Part shown: positions 15,801 through 21,171 of the stretch, one piece after another
Position numbering within the stretch: the first letter of the stretch is position 1
How the letters are laid out: each line of letters opens with the position of its first letter
NCBI GenBank assembly: GCA_000969725.1
Contig: JXSR01S041694.1
Reading direction: 5' to 3' (one strand)
DNA length: 23,869 bases
DNA from: Ophiothrix spiculata
Taxonomy: Eukaryota > Echinodermata > Ophiuroidea > Amphilepidida > Ophiotrichidae
Position numbers and translations under genes: made by a program
Notes under the pieces: model-generated
The model's database searches: none
Told to the model about the DNA's origin: nothing
The model's input: the letters and a program-made list of their open reading frames with translations, nothing else

Positions 15801-18180
15801 CAATGAGAAAGTTGAAGAAGCAGATATGATAGTGGAGGACAATGTGGAACTTCACAAAGAAGTGACTTCAGAAACTCCATCAGTTCAGGATGATCAAAAT
15901 ACTGATGACCAAAATACTGAAGAGTCAATTGAGCAGAAAGATGGATCTCCTGAGGTCAAGGAACAGCAAGATGTTTTAGCTCCAGGAGTCAAAGAGCCGG
16001 CAGATGAGTCATCTTTTGGAGTCAAAGATCAAAGCAAATTAGAAGTTGTGCAAGGAGCTGAAACAAGTCAACAAGAAGACAGTGATACAACCAGAGTTTC
16101 TGAACAGGTGGCTAATATTGAGGAAATGGAGATTGTGCAAGAGAAAACTGCTTCAGATGTTGGTGCTGAAAAGGAAAAATCTGCAGATGGGGATACAAAA
16201 ATGGATGATTCAACAGCTGATTCTGTTGGAAAAGAAAAAACGATTATTGGCACGGACAACAAAGAAGATGCTCAAGTTTGTTCTCCTGAAAAGGAAGAAA
16301 TTCCAGTGAATACTCCTGAAAGAGTTCTAAGTGCAACTGAGGATGAAAAATCATTCGAAGGTGCTGCTGTAAAGGAGGAATCACTAGATGGTGTTGGTGA
16401 ACAAGAACCATCAGCTGATGTTGCTGAAAAGGAGGAAACATCAGTTTGTTCTGCTGAAGATGAGGGAACATCACTTGGTGCTGCCGAAATGAAGGAGGGA
16501 TCATCAGTTGGTGCTACCCAAAGAATAGAAACATTGGCCGATATTGCCAAAATGGTAGAAACATCAATTGATGCTACTGAAATGGAGGCAATATCAGCTG
16601 TTGTTAGAGAACAGAAGGCAACATCAGGTGGTGCTGCCAAAAAGGAGGACACGTTGGTTGAAGATGGCAAAAATGGAAAATCCCTAGATAGCGCTGCTGA
16701 AAAGGAGGAAATATCAGGTGGTGCTACTGAAAAGAAAGGATCATCATCTAGTGCTGTAGAAAAGGAGGAAACATCAGTTAATGCTGCCAAAAGAGAGGAA
16801 GCATCAACTGGTGCTACTGAAGAGGGTGAAACAGCAGTTGATGTTGCCAAAAATGAGGAAATATTAACTCGAGCTACCGAAGAAGGTGAAACAGCAGTTG
16901 GTGTTGCTGAAAAGGAGGGAACATCACTTGGTGCTGCTGATGAGGAGGAATTATCAGCTGAGAAAGAGGATTCACACATTAAGGGTGATGCCAAGGATGA
17001 GCCAATGTCAGTAGATGATACTGCACCTTCAGATGACAAAGCAGTTGTTGAAGAGATTGAGACTGTAATGAAGGCAAAATCAGGTGAAGAGAAAGATTTA
17101 GGAGTAGAGGACCAATCTAAAGTTGAACCAAGGCCTGTTGTTGGTCATTCACCAACCCCAGATGAAATAACAAAGGAAACAGAAACGGAAAATGAACAAA
17201 AACAGGAAAGAGTCAAAAGCGCTGGTGAAAATGTAAGAACAAAGAATAGTGAAAGTGAATTGGTTGCTGTACCGGCTGTGGGAAGCTCACCAACGGGAGC
17301 TAAAAGTGAGGATGAGGATAGCGGAGCAGAGCAGGAAGAACAGAAGGGGAAAGAAACTGATAACATTGAGAAAAAGGATGAACAGAAAGAAATGAAGGAA
17401 GATGATTTAGTCATTCCAGCACTGGGTCAGTCTCCAACTGGTTCACCTACTCAGGGGCAAACCCAGAAAATGGATGTTGATGGGGAAGATAATCCTCCAA
17501 ACATTTCAGATAGTCCTTCAACACCAACTCAAGATGAGCTGTCTTCAAAAGACGAAATGTCAGCCCCTGAGGAAGCCAGACCAGCAACGTATCCTGGTGG
17601 TAAACCTCCAGAAGACTCTCCAGAAGAAAGTGCACCTGCTATTAGAGAAACAAGACAAAGATCAAAACGCCGGGTTTCCACTCCACAAGATATTGACTCT
17701 GAATACTCGCATCCCAAACGTTCACGACATGAAACCCCAACTCCCCCACCGCCAGTATTAGAGCCTGAACTTCCTATCGAACGCCCAAAAGAAGAAGAGA
17801 CTAAGGCACGTGCTACTCGTGCTTCAAGACAGAAGCACATTTCGCCACCCACTACTCCTAAAGATACAGGAGTAGGAACAAGATCAAGACACCAGTCTTC
17901 CCAATCCAATGAAAGTCAGCAGTCAACAAGAACGCCCTCTCCAGTTCCAGCTGAAAGAATCACAAGAGGCCGAAGATCAGCGCGATCAAGTGAAAGCCAT
18001 CGATATAGTGATATGGTTTATTATGTTCCTGGAAAGCGTTCTCAAAAACAGCAAAGTGCTTCAACATCACCTCCTACATCAGCTTCAACATCGGCTACTG
18101 TTGGTGCCAGGAGGTCATCAAGACGGGCCAGTGATGCACAGCCTACAGAGAAACCGACCAGAGCAAAACGCAAGCGATAG
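681..18180 (+). CDS. BOD1L1: BOD1L1-like protein, 5'-partial (7 exons in window)
   Basis: Joined exons: 681-859, 1627-2325, 3473-3757, 5252-5646, 8616-8739, 11659-12332, 15019-18180. Junction phases (1,1,1,0,1,0) keep one frame of 1838 residues to TAG at 18178-18180; numbering here starts at the first complete codon, 682. Visible order: end of Shg1 domain (1-50), proline-rich and acidic linker, DITVSSVHTSDLSSF block (about 255-270), FLYWCH-like finger (313-374), SRYHSDSEDE with charged helix (500-560), basic/polyQ region, AT-hook (792-801), long acidic repeat-rich tail, basic C-terminus. In vertebrates BOD1L1 is nuclear, protects stalled replication forks by limiting resection and stabilising RAD51, and works with SETD1A; yeast Shg1 is a COMPASS subunit. 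Function here is inferred from homology. Human BOD1L1 is about 3050 residues, so this homologue is shorter. The N-terminal Shg1 exons and promoter lie upstream. Confidence 0.9.
860..1626 (+). other. Intron with a short inverted-repeat element
   Basis: Phase 1 intron. It contains an inverted repeat at 965-1229 and is otherwise AT-rich. Three overlapping short open frames in 936-1251 lie inside the repeat and are not genes. Confidence 0.85.
965..1229. mobile_element. MITE-like inverted repeat
   Basis: TTTTTGAGTGGTGG (about 967-980) is matched in inverse by CCACCACTCAAAAA (about 1214-1227). A second inner match (GTTTCCCAT) follows after an insertion in the left arm. No clear target duplication is seen. 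Confidence 0.5.
1627..2325 (+). CDS. BOD1L1: BOD1L1-like exon: proline-rich/acidic linker with SVHTSDLSSF block
   Basis: The acceptor is TTTCTTTGTAG (ends 1626) and the donor is GTAAGT-like at 2326; it enters and leaves in phase 1. It encodes residues 60-292: a proline-rich start (PPPETPSEPAPLPPPPPDED), a long acidic disordered stretch, a lysine cluster SKKKKNRGR (possible NLS), then DITVSSVHTSDLSSFDEE at about 255-272. That last block is nearly identical to a block of vertebrate BOD1L1 and is the best family marker in this exon. The tail is Ser/Asp-rich (SSDSDESDTSESSSDD), which suggests casein kinase 2-type phosphorylation; this is inferred only. Confidence 0.9.
2326..3472 (+). other. Intron with a CpG-rich block
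   Basis: Phase 1 intron before the FLYWCH exon. 2326-3100 is AT-rich with nothing recognised; 3105-3372 is a compositionally distinct block (separate entry). Confidence 0.85.
3105..3372. repeat. CpG-rich repeat-like block
   Basis: GC and CpG content are clearly higher than in the flanks. Its two ends resemble each other in inverse (GGTTACATAA..TTGC near 3110, and GCAAGGTTATGTGACC at about 3348-3363), and GGTTATGTGACC also recurs inside (about 3202). This suggests a small DNA transposon. An 84-codon open frame runs through it, but it has no splice context or recognised family. Confidence 0.4.
3473..3757 (+). CDS. BOD1L1: BOD1L1-like exon encoding a FLYWCH-like zinc finger
   Basis: This 285-bp phase 1-1 exon has acceptor TTGTATTATAG (ends 3472) and donor GTAAGT at 3758. 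It encodes residues 293-388. The core reads Y313...G322...WFLDKYIFV...KIFLHC346QHKYLC352KA...H372EH374, which is the FLYWCH order: aromatic start, Gly, hydrophobic-x-Y/F strand, aromatic-x-Cys, Cys, His-x-His. The chelating set would be C346, C352, H372, H374. The usual Trp before the first Cys is Leu (FLHC), so it is a divergent member. FLYWCH fingers belong to the WRKY-GCM1 fold and bind DNA or proteins; they occur in chromatin proteins such as Drosophila Mod(mdg4) and in transposases. Vertebrate BOD1L1 has none that I know of. As the exon is symmetric, it can be included or skipped without frame change. Splice sites and frame support it as coding; alternative use is unknown. Confidence 0.8.
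4286..4451 (+). pseudogene. Duplicate of FLYWCH exon 3' end, donor and intron start
   Basis: It matches 3725-3872: CTGATG..CAGGAAGATTG, then TGTTTGGC, a 6-bp insertion TCAGAC, ACCAAGG, donor GTAAGT and about 120 bp of intron. The insertion keeps the frame (..RKIVFG-SD-TK). The upstream part of the exon, including all zinc ligands, is missing, so it cannot encode the finger. A pyrimidine tract and GGCAG stand directly before the copy. Confidence 0.8.
4858..5120. repeat. Two-unit repeat of about 152 bp with AGGTCA-type half-sites
   Basis: Two diverged units share the order TTCATG.., ACACAAT[AG]G, ATGTGACCC, TGTAAAT, GGGTCA. ACACAAT starts at 4889 and 5041, so the period is about 152 bp. Half-sites cluster at 4935-4958. 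Confidence 0.6.
5252..5646 (+). CDS. BOD1L1: BOD1L1-like exon: SRYHSDSEDE conserved block
   Basis: The acceptor is CTTCTTTGCAG (ends 5251) and the donor GTAAGT starts at 5647. It enters in phase 1 and leaves in phase 0, residues 389-519. A lysine-rich start (KKRSEQEKPKKESKK) and Ser/Pro-rich middle lead to LTPEERIAEAARWTAYYEY and then SRYHSDSEDEDAREERRKKA. The last part aligns with human BOD1L1 YSKYYSDSDDELTVEQRR, continued in the next exon. The open frame runs on past the donor into the intron (VSNMDAQF), which I reject because the next exon continues the conserved block exactly. Confidence 0.88.
5677..5975. repeat. Dispersed repeat, copy 1
   Basis: About 300 bp similar to 14616-14925 along its length (for example TCAAAACGGTT, TTTGAAACT, AAACTAAATTT). 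It starts 30 bp after the splice donor. Confidence 0.65.
6023..6274. mobile_element. MITE-like inverted repeat
   Basis: The ends carry ATTAGATATCCAGGG and its reverse complement CCCTGGATATCTAAT, within inverted ends of about 35 bp that begin GGGCCGCACC and end TGCATCCC. The centre is T-rich and non-coding. Confidence 0.75.
6781..6921. repeat. Direct repeat flanking the palindromic minisatellite, left copy
   Basis: It shares AGATGGGCAGGGTAATTAAA, GTGCTCAGAATCTCTATGATG and TAGGGTCTCTATTC in order with 7716-7831. The left copy has about 20 extra bases in the middle. Confidence 0.85.
6931..7460. repeat. Palindromic minisatellite (fold-back)
   Basis: About 13 copies of the motif GCTCGCTAGTCCGAAT in forward orientation (6931-7216) are followed by a spacer (7217-7258) and about 8 copies in reverse orientation, ATTCGGACTAGCGAGC (7259-7460). 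The first five forward copies are packed at about 16 bp; the others are about 30 bp apart with AT-rich spacers. The arms can fold into a hairpin of roughly 200 bp. Confidence 0.9.
7462..7715. mobile_element. MITE-like element with about 31-bp terminal inverted repeats
   Basis: Left end TGTGATGGCTCACCCCGAAA and right end TTTTCGGGGGTGAGTCATCA are inverted copies with few mismatches (7462-7492 and 7684-7715). The 254-bp body is AT-rich and non-coding. It abuts the palindromic minisatellite on one side and the second direct-repeat copy on the other. Confidence 0.8.
7716..7831. repeat. Direct repeat flanking the palindromic minisatellite, right copy
   Basis: Counterpart of 6781-6921, with about 20 bases fewer in the middle. 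Confidence 0.85.
8616..8739 (+). CDS. BOD1L1: BOD1L1-like short exon: charged helix
   Basis: This 124-bp exon has acceptor TTTTATTAAG (ends 8615) and donor GTAAGA at 8740. It enters in phase 0 and leaves in phase 1, residues 520-560. It encodes ATDKEERARRRQEIRDSG followed by VVQVTPRPRVRREQKEKSDKDES. Joined to the previous exon it gives EERRKKA-ATDKEERARRRQ, the counterpart of the human EQRRQSIAKEKEERLLRRQ helix. The composition is very basic. An open frame continues to 8942 beyond the donor, but it loses the family-like composition and is taken as intron. Confidence 0.85.
9131..10845. mobile_element. Non-autonomous DNA element with about 200-bp inverted ends
   Basis: The left arm (9131-9373) and right arm (about 10650-10845) pair in order through CCTGTCATCTAT, TAATGGATGGG, GAGACAAATATACCA, TTTTGTTA.GCA and GATG.TAATTA with their complements. 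The centre has no coding capacity and includes a run of 25 A at 10100-10124. No transposase is present, so it must have been mobilised in trans if it is a transposon. Confidence 0.75.
10100..10124. repeat. Poly(A) run of 25
   Basis: 25 uninterrupted A bases inside the long-TIR element. No retrogene is visible upstream of it. Confidence 0.9.
10846..11250 (-). mobile_element. 5'-truncated non-LTR retrotransposon, CR1/L2-like 3' end
   Basis: Reading the minus strand, an open frame ends at the stop 10979-10981 and encodes YGPKIWNALPEQIRSA followed by a short FKKLLKQHLF segment and a brief tail. W-N-x-L-P and F-K-x-x-L-K-x-x-L-F are the typical C-terminus of CR1/L2/Jockey-type reverse transcriptase proteins. 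The open frame can be followed back to about 11250 but no RT catalytic motif remains. A 3' UTR ends in GGCGCGGTATAAATTTTT and then a short (GTA)n tail at 10846-10858, the usual end of such elements. It abuts the end of the long-TIR element. Confidence 0.75.
11659..12332 (+). CDS. BOD1L1: BOD1L1-like exon: basic region, polyQ and SRSSTPVQDE repeats
   Basis: The acceptor is TCCTCTTGCAG (ends 11658) and the donor GTAATT starts at 12333. It enters in phase 1 and leaves in phase 0, residues 561-785. Order: RSEDSTPSKRQSLPKSPVK, a basic helix (LKEQKIMEKKREMRRQRSLN), a Ser/Pro linker, an odd hydrophobic stretch (VLSFSLLF...FLLCSC; see the exitron finding), another basic stretch, eight glutamines at 12117-12140, then two copies of SRSSTPVQDE at 12189-12218 and 12264-12293. 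The basic helix resembles the LKERKVLEKK region of human BOD1L1. The rest is likely disordered. Confidence 0.85.
12117..12140 (+). repeat. CAA/CAG microsatellite encoding eight glutamines
   Basis: Two CAA codons then six CAG codons are in frame within the exon 11659-12332. Such tracts are length-polymorphic in many animals. Confidence 0.95.
12383..12955. mobile_element. MITE complex with three GTGTATTTCACAAAGA termini
   Basis: GTGTATTTCACAAAGAGTT at the left (from about 12386) is matched in inverse at about 12754-12776 (AACTCTTTGTGAAATATACC) and again at about 12934-12954 (TCTTTGTGAAATACACCCC). Either one element of about 570 bp carries an inner terminus or two related copies are nested. No coding capacity. 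Confidence 0.75.
13082..14028. mobile_element. Outer DNA element, CAGGGATGCCA ends, 6-bp target duplication
   Basis: It begins CAGGGATGCCA and ends TGGCATCTCTG. The direct repeat TCTCTA flanks it at 13076-13081 and 14029-14034. CAGRG ends recall hAT, although hAT duplicates 8 bp. It is split by the inner element 13313-13970; without that it would be about 285 bp. Confidence 0.75.
13313..13970. mobile_element. Inner CACTA-like element with TTA target duplication
   Basis: It starts CACTAGGACAT and ends ATGTCCTAGTG, flanked by TTA at 13310-13312 and 13971-13973. Subterminal inverted similarity reaches about 100 bp (for example CACATGGATTTAGTGAATCC against its complement near 13895). Terminal CACTA with a 3-bp duplication fits the CACTA/EnSpm superfamily; a TTA duplication would also fit PIF/Harbinger. 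No transposase. Confidence 0.75.
14616..14925. repeat. Dispersed repeat, copy 2
   Basis: Similar to 5677-5975. In this copy the ends TGGTCCAATT and AATTGGACCA are perfect inverted repeats, so the family is probably a MITE. Confidence 0.7.
15019..18180 (+). CDS. BOD1L1: BOD1L1-like terminal exon: AT-hook and repeat-rich acidic tail
   Basis: The acceptor is TTTCTTTTACAG (ends 15018); it enters in phase 0 and stops at TAG 18178-18180. It adds 1053 residues (786-1838). VKVETVKRKRGRPRKY holds an AT-hook that matches the KRKRGRPRKY near the end of human BOD1L1. Next comes SRSSTPVQDE (15211-15240), a six-unit 10-residue array (15352-15531), GGGDFWKMLAAVPTSIEV as a rare non-acidic patch, a long Glu/Asp/Ser-rich region, a second 10-residue array of about 20 units (16336-16956), three G-x-SPT motifs, and a basic Arg/Ser C-terminus ending PTRAKRKR, comparable to the human PVKKAKR ending. 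In human the AT-hook follows the big disordered exon; here it precedes the repeats, so the repeats probably arose separately. Antisense open frames across this exon are shadows of its biased composition. Confidence 0.92.
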   Translation, partial: VKVETVKRKRGRPRKYTDDGQEISSRSATPTPAVQESQETIYVEQQKQPVVTTPVETEPLEENYSRSSTPVQDEMVVEEMVVQNFGSAIETVVIPAEPNMGISVLQSQQVVEEMDVSHAPVEEINVDTEPMKETGDSKVVSEETDIDSAPVKEMVLSEKPVSEQVVSLQGASVSEKPVSETASDKNIVQRRDFGGGDFWKMLAAVPTSIEVKRTEIESSKDQISDQIQTEPSVSKQEEKADSKDDTKMEVEQMPEPASSENNEKVEEADMIVEDNVELHKEVTSETPSVQDDQNTDDQNTEESIEQKDGSPEVKEQQDVLAPGVKEPADESSFGVKDQSKLEVVQGAETSQQEDSDTTRVSEQVANIEEMEIVQEKTASDVGAEKEKSADGDTKMDDSTADSVGKEKTIIGTDNKEDAQVCSPEKEEIPVNTPERVLSATEDEKSFEGAAVKEESLDGVGEQEPSADVAEKEETSVCSAEDEGTSLGAAEMKEGSSVGATQRIETLADIAKMVETSIDATEMEAISAVVREQKATSGGAAKKEDTLVEDGKNGKSLDSAAEKEEISGGATEKKGSSSSAVEKEETSVNAAKREEASTGATEEGETAVDVAKNEEILTRATEEGETAVGVAEKEGTSLGAADEEELSAEKEDSHIKGDAKDEPMSVDDTAPSDDKAVVEEIETVMKAKSGEEKDLGVEDQSKVEPRPVVGHSPTPDEITKETETENEQKQERVKSAGENVRTKNSESELVAVPAVGSSPTGAKSEDEDSGAEQEEQKGKETDNIEKKDEQKEMKEDDLVIPALGQSPTGSPTQGQTQKMDVDGEDNPPNISDSPSTPTQDELSSKDEMSAPEEARPATYPGGKPPEDSPEESAPAIRETRQRSKRRVSTPQDIDSEYSHPKRSRHETPTPPPPVLEPELPIERPKEEETKARATRASRQKHISPPTTPKDTGVGTRSRHQSSQSNESQQSTRTPSPVPAERITRGRRSARSSESHRYSDMVYYVPGKRSQKQQSASTSPPTSASTSATVGARRSSRRASDAQPTEKPTRAKRKR
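15037..15066 (+). other. AT-hook motif in BOD1L1-like protein
   Basis: It encodes KRKRGRPRKY (residues 792-801) with the GRPR core at 15049-15060. AT-hooks bind the minor groove of AT-rich DNA. The identical string occurs in human BOD1L1, which makes this the strongest single C-terminal match. Confidence 0.9.
15352..15531 (+). repeat. Coding tandem repeat, six 30-bp units
   Basis: Six consecutive 10-residue units of the pattern [EK]-E-x-x-V/D-x-x-x-P-V: EEMDVSHAPV, EEINVDTEPM, KETGDSKVVS, EETDIDSAPV, KEMVLSEKPV, SEQVVSLQGA. All are exactly 30 bp. The consensus differs from the larger array downstream, although the period is the same. Confidence 0.75.
16336..16956 (+). repeat. Coding minisatellite, about 20 units of 30 bp
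   Basis: This tandem array of a 10-residue unit, consensus about AEKEETSxGA, keeps a Ser at the same place in nearly every unit. One unit has 11 residues (AEMKEGSSVGA). Two neighbouring 60-bp blocks (16819-16878 and 16879-16938) are especially alike (TEEGETAVDV.. and TEEGETAVGV..), which indicates a later two-unit duplication. It lies in a disordered acidic part of the protein. Confidence 0.9.
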
Positions 18181-18215
18181 AATGTTTTATTGATTGTTTC
18201 ATTTTGGCTTATTTT

Positions 18216-18409
18216 ACTGTAAAGTGAAAGTTCCTCGTTTTGGAACTAGACCTTGTTTTTTTTAAAACGAGGAAGCTACTCGTTTTTCCGAAAACGAGAA
18301 ACAAAACAAGTAGCAAAATGAGGCAATTACTCGTTTTGCTACTTGTTTTGTTTCTCGTTTTCAGAAAAACAAAGACTAGTTCCAAAACGAGGAACTTTCA
18401 CTTTACAGT
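18216..18409. repeat. Long near-perfect hairpin in 3' UTR
   Basis: The outer stem pairs 18216-18249 with 18376-18409 perfectly (34 bp; starts ACTGTAAAGTGAAAGTTCC). The inner stem pairs 18282-18322 with 18330-18370 (39 of 41), with a 7-nt loop GCAATTA. The left side has 32 unpaired bases between stems. It begins 36 bp after the stop codon and is probably a fold-back MITE. Confidence 0.92.
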
Positions 18410-18544
18410 GTTTGTCATGTTTTTATTATTATGCAGAGATCATAAATTGAAATTCATCTTCCCCCAAATCAAAAATTATTTTCATGTGCCAAGTAACATG
18501 CAGCTATCAAAACCTTTGCTACTATTGAACTAGATACATGTTAA

Positions 18545-19029
18545 AAGGGGCATTGGACAAGTTCAGCATCATCTCCAAACTTTCCTCCAAGTATTTTGAG
18601 ATTTTTGCATCATTTGAAGTATTAGCTGTAGTAATGACAACATGTAAAGTTTTATTGTCAAATTCAAAACCCTATCTATCAAAATATTTAGATATTCTTT
18701 TTTATTTATCGTTGTTGAATTTTTGAAATTATCCTTTTCAGGAGATCTAATGCAAACTCCAAATTTCTTTTGATATATCTGCATTCTATGAATGTGAAAG
18801 GAATGTTTTACAAACAAACCGTTGGCTCTTTCTTGATATAGAGCATCAATAAATATGTTAAGAGAATAGCCTCATACCCATGATTACAAACAAAATAAAA
18901 TTAAAAATTTGGACTTTTCCAAAGGTTTTTATCAAAATTTTCTTGATATCTGGTAATTGACTGTTATTTCCTAACATATAAAGTGTAGATCATCTACAAA
19001 TAAATTCTCGTTATTTTGTCCAATGCCCT
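18545..19029. mobile_element. MITE with TTAA target site
   Basis: The ends are AAGGGGCATTGGACAA and TTGTCCAATGCCCT, flanked by TTAA at 18541-18544 and 19030-19033. A TTAA duplication fits piggyBac or Kolobok-type elements; which one is not decided. Body AT-rich, no coding capacity. Confidence 0.75.
18848..18853 (+). promoter_or_regulatory. Candidate poly(A) signal AATAAA
   Basis: First AATAAA found after the stop, about 670 bp downstream; others are at 18894-18899 and 18999-19004. All three lie inside the TTAA-flanked MITE. Confidence 0.35.
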
Positions 19030-19033
19030 TTAA

Positions 19034-19766
19034 GATAGAGTCATAACCTTGTTTTCTCTGTATTATCATAAACCTGTGTACCCATCATCTCTCTGTTGAA
19101 GTTATTAAGCCATATTCCACTTTTGTAATATTGCTGTCGGAATGGCCACCTTTTATTCATAGAAAATCTGTAACCTTCATAGTGTTAAAGTCGGCGTCAC
19201 AATTCTTTGGATGATGTAAATTAACAGCAAGAGTGCAGGGCCAATTGTTTACGAATGCAACTGGTACCCTGCAATTCTTGGTCACATGATCGATTTTGTC
19301 TGAGGAATTTTGGTAGACTTTAATCATATTGATGGTACCCATAAACAACTGCCTATTAAGCCAAAAAAAATTGCTTGTTTGCCCTCAACTAACTGACACT
19401 AATTTTGGAAATCAGAAAAAAGGTTGTTTTTCCTGTCTATAATACAAAAGAATACATAATCTTTTTCTGGAAATTCCTAAAAATAAAAATTCTGTTCAAA
19501 TTTTTGCGATCTGAAGATGTGAAAAAATCATCTTATTTTGTGTTGAATATTGTAGTTGTTTTGTAGTGTATATCAATTTATTTTTACACTAAAATTATCT
19601 TATTATTTAGTATTTTCTACCTTGAGTAAAAAAGAAGAAAAAGAAATCTCAATAACCCACTCAAGTTTCAATTTTTTGTGGGGCAAGCAAACATTTTTTT
19701 TTGGCCTTTTACTGATCCTTGTTGATGCAGTAAGCTGTAGACTAGTATTGTTGCATATCATAAAGA
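19034..19766. other. Intergenic AT-rich stretch
   Basis: No gene, repeat or RNA that I can support. The short open frames at 19157-19348 and 19556-19825 lack recognisable content. Confidence 0.5.
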
Positions 19767-19880
19767 GTCGCTTCAAAACTCAACAGGCGGTTGCCTGCTG
19801 GTTCTGGGTGGTTCTGGCTGGATAAACCATAGCCAACGACCAGAATCGGCAGACAACAGCCGGTTGAGTTTTGAAGAGGC
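19767..19880. repeat. Short hairpin element
   Basis: Arms of 41 nt (19767-19807 and 19840-19880) pair at 34 of 41 positions, around CTTCAAAACTCAAC and GTTGAGTTTTGAAG, with a 32-nt loop. It is either a very small MITE or a fold-back. The loop is long for a microRNA precursor. Confidence 0.75.
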
Positions 19881-20030
19881 CCCTAAACTGCTCTACTTTT
19901 GTCATAGTTGTAGTTTGTAGATATTTTCATTTAGGATTTTTTTTTCATGGTGTCTAATAATAATTGACATTCAAAATGAACATTTTGGTTCCACATTTTT
20001 CACATGGTGTACAATTTTTACCATTGTGAT

Positions 20031-20356
20031 AGGGTCAATTTATATTCAGCCTCGAAACAAACTTTTTGCTACCAAACATTTTGTTGTGACGTCAAACTAT
20101 GGGCGGCCATAGTAATGTTGTTGGTTTTAGACACCTTTCGTGATTCCACACACCGTTTTGGGTTACATATCGATTTTGGGTTTAGACATTGTTATGGGTT
20201 TAACACACTCTTTTGGGTATTTTAAACACCTTTTTCATTGTAATAGACACCCTTATCAATTTTTAAACACCTTTCTCCTGTCGACATCTTTTTGACGTCA
20301 CAACAAAATGTTTGGTAGTGAAAATTTTGTTTGGAGGCCCACTATGAATTGACCCT
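20031..20356. mobile_element. MITE with 65-bp inverted ends carrying CRE sites
   Basis: The left arm 20031-20095 starts AGGGTCAATT and the right arm 20292-20356 ends AATTGACCCT; both contain ACCAAACATTTTGTTGTGAC or its complement. Each arm has a full TGACGTCA (20087-20094 and 20293-20300). The interior repeats TTTAGACACC/TTTTGGGT-type words. Confidence 0.85.
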
Positions 20357-21168
20357 TAAACATCATCTCCAAGAGAGATTAGCTTGCCATGAAAAGTTCT
20401 CATTGATATTAAAACGTTTATTGAATATGCTACACATCAGTATGCACATGAAAATGTGAACCGAGGTGAAAAATAGTTACACTATTTTATACATTTTGCA
20501 TAATGTGGAGAATTAGAATGAAAATGTTCATTTAGAATGAAATTTTACACCATGGTAAAAAATTACACATGAGAAAAATTCTTGAGGGAACATGTCTATA
20601 AAACTGATAATAATCACCAAGCTCTTACGGTATATTTTCACCAAAACAGTTTCAGAAACAACGGTTATGGAGAAAATTAGAAACAAATTTCAATATATAT
20701 GTTAAATAAATATGTTTTTATTTGGCCTAACAAATATAGCTGAGGAAGTTTTTACAAATATTTTGCCATATGTAATATTTCTAGTAAGTTCCAATTTATT
20801 TCTACTGCCAACAATGTATCATTTTGAGCGCAGGACTCATAATAAAGAAATTGCTCCGTGGTTTGGAAGTCACATTAAGCCCTTGGTACCCTGTGCTAAA
20901 TATCTTATATTGGGACGATGCAACAGTGTAAACCTGGTAAATTAATATTCACCCAAAACATATAATTGATTCATTTGAGTCTTGGTCCTGCAAAAAAGAT
21001 GATAAAAATGGCATGCGTAGCTTTTTCTTAAGTATTGTGTATTTAACACTCTCTAAAGCCGAGACCTGATCTTCGTCATACGCAGCACAATGATCTTAAA
21101 ATAACTCGCCTTGGACTTTGCGGGCGGTGAAATCAATCGGTTCTTCAGCGGTGAAATCAATCGGTACT
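20357..21168. other. Intergenic stretch
   Basis: AT-rich up to about 21050. 21124-21171 holds a 24-bp tandem pair (GCGGTGAAATCAATCGGT..). Nothing else is supported. Confidence 0.5.
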
Positions 21169-21171
21169 TCA
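21124..21171. repeat. 24-bp tandem duplication
   Basis: GCGGTGAAATCAATCGGT followed by TCTTCA, then the same unit with one change (GGTACTTCA). Units are 21124-21147 and 21148-21171. Confidence 0.9.

Larger units (their letters stand above)
18181..18900 (+). other. Likely 3' UTR of the BOD1L1-like gene
   Basis: It follows the TAG stop. It contains the hairpin at 18216-18409 and the start of the TTAA-flanked element with poly(A) signals. The true 3' end cannot be fixed from sequence alone. Confidence 0.5.

Noticed and set aside
16272..17039. Long minus-strand open frame (255 codons) rich in Ser and Ala
   Set aside because: It is the antisense of the Glu/Ser repeat array in the terminal exon; the repeat codons avoid stops on the other strand by composition.
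15339..17909. Other minus- and plus-strand frames across the terminal exon
   Set aside because: Shadows of the 3.1-kb real frame, which has splice context and family matches (AT-hook, basic C-terminus).
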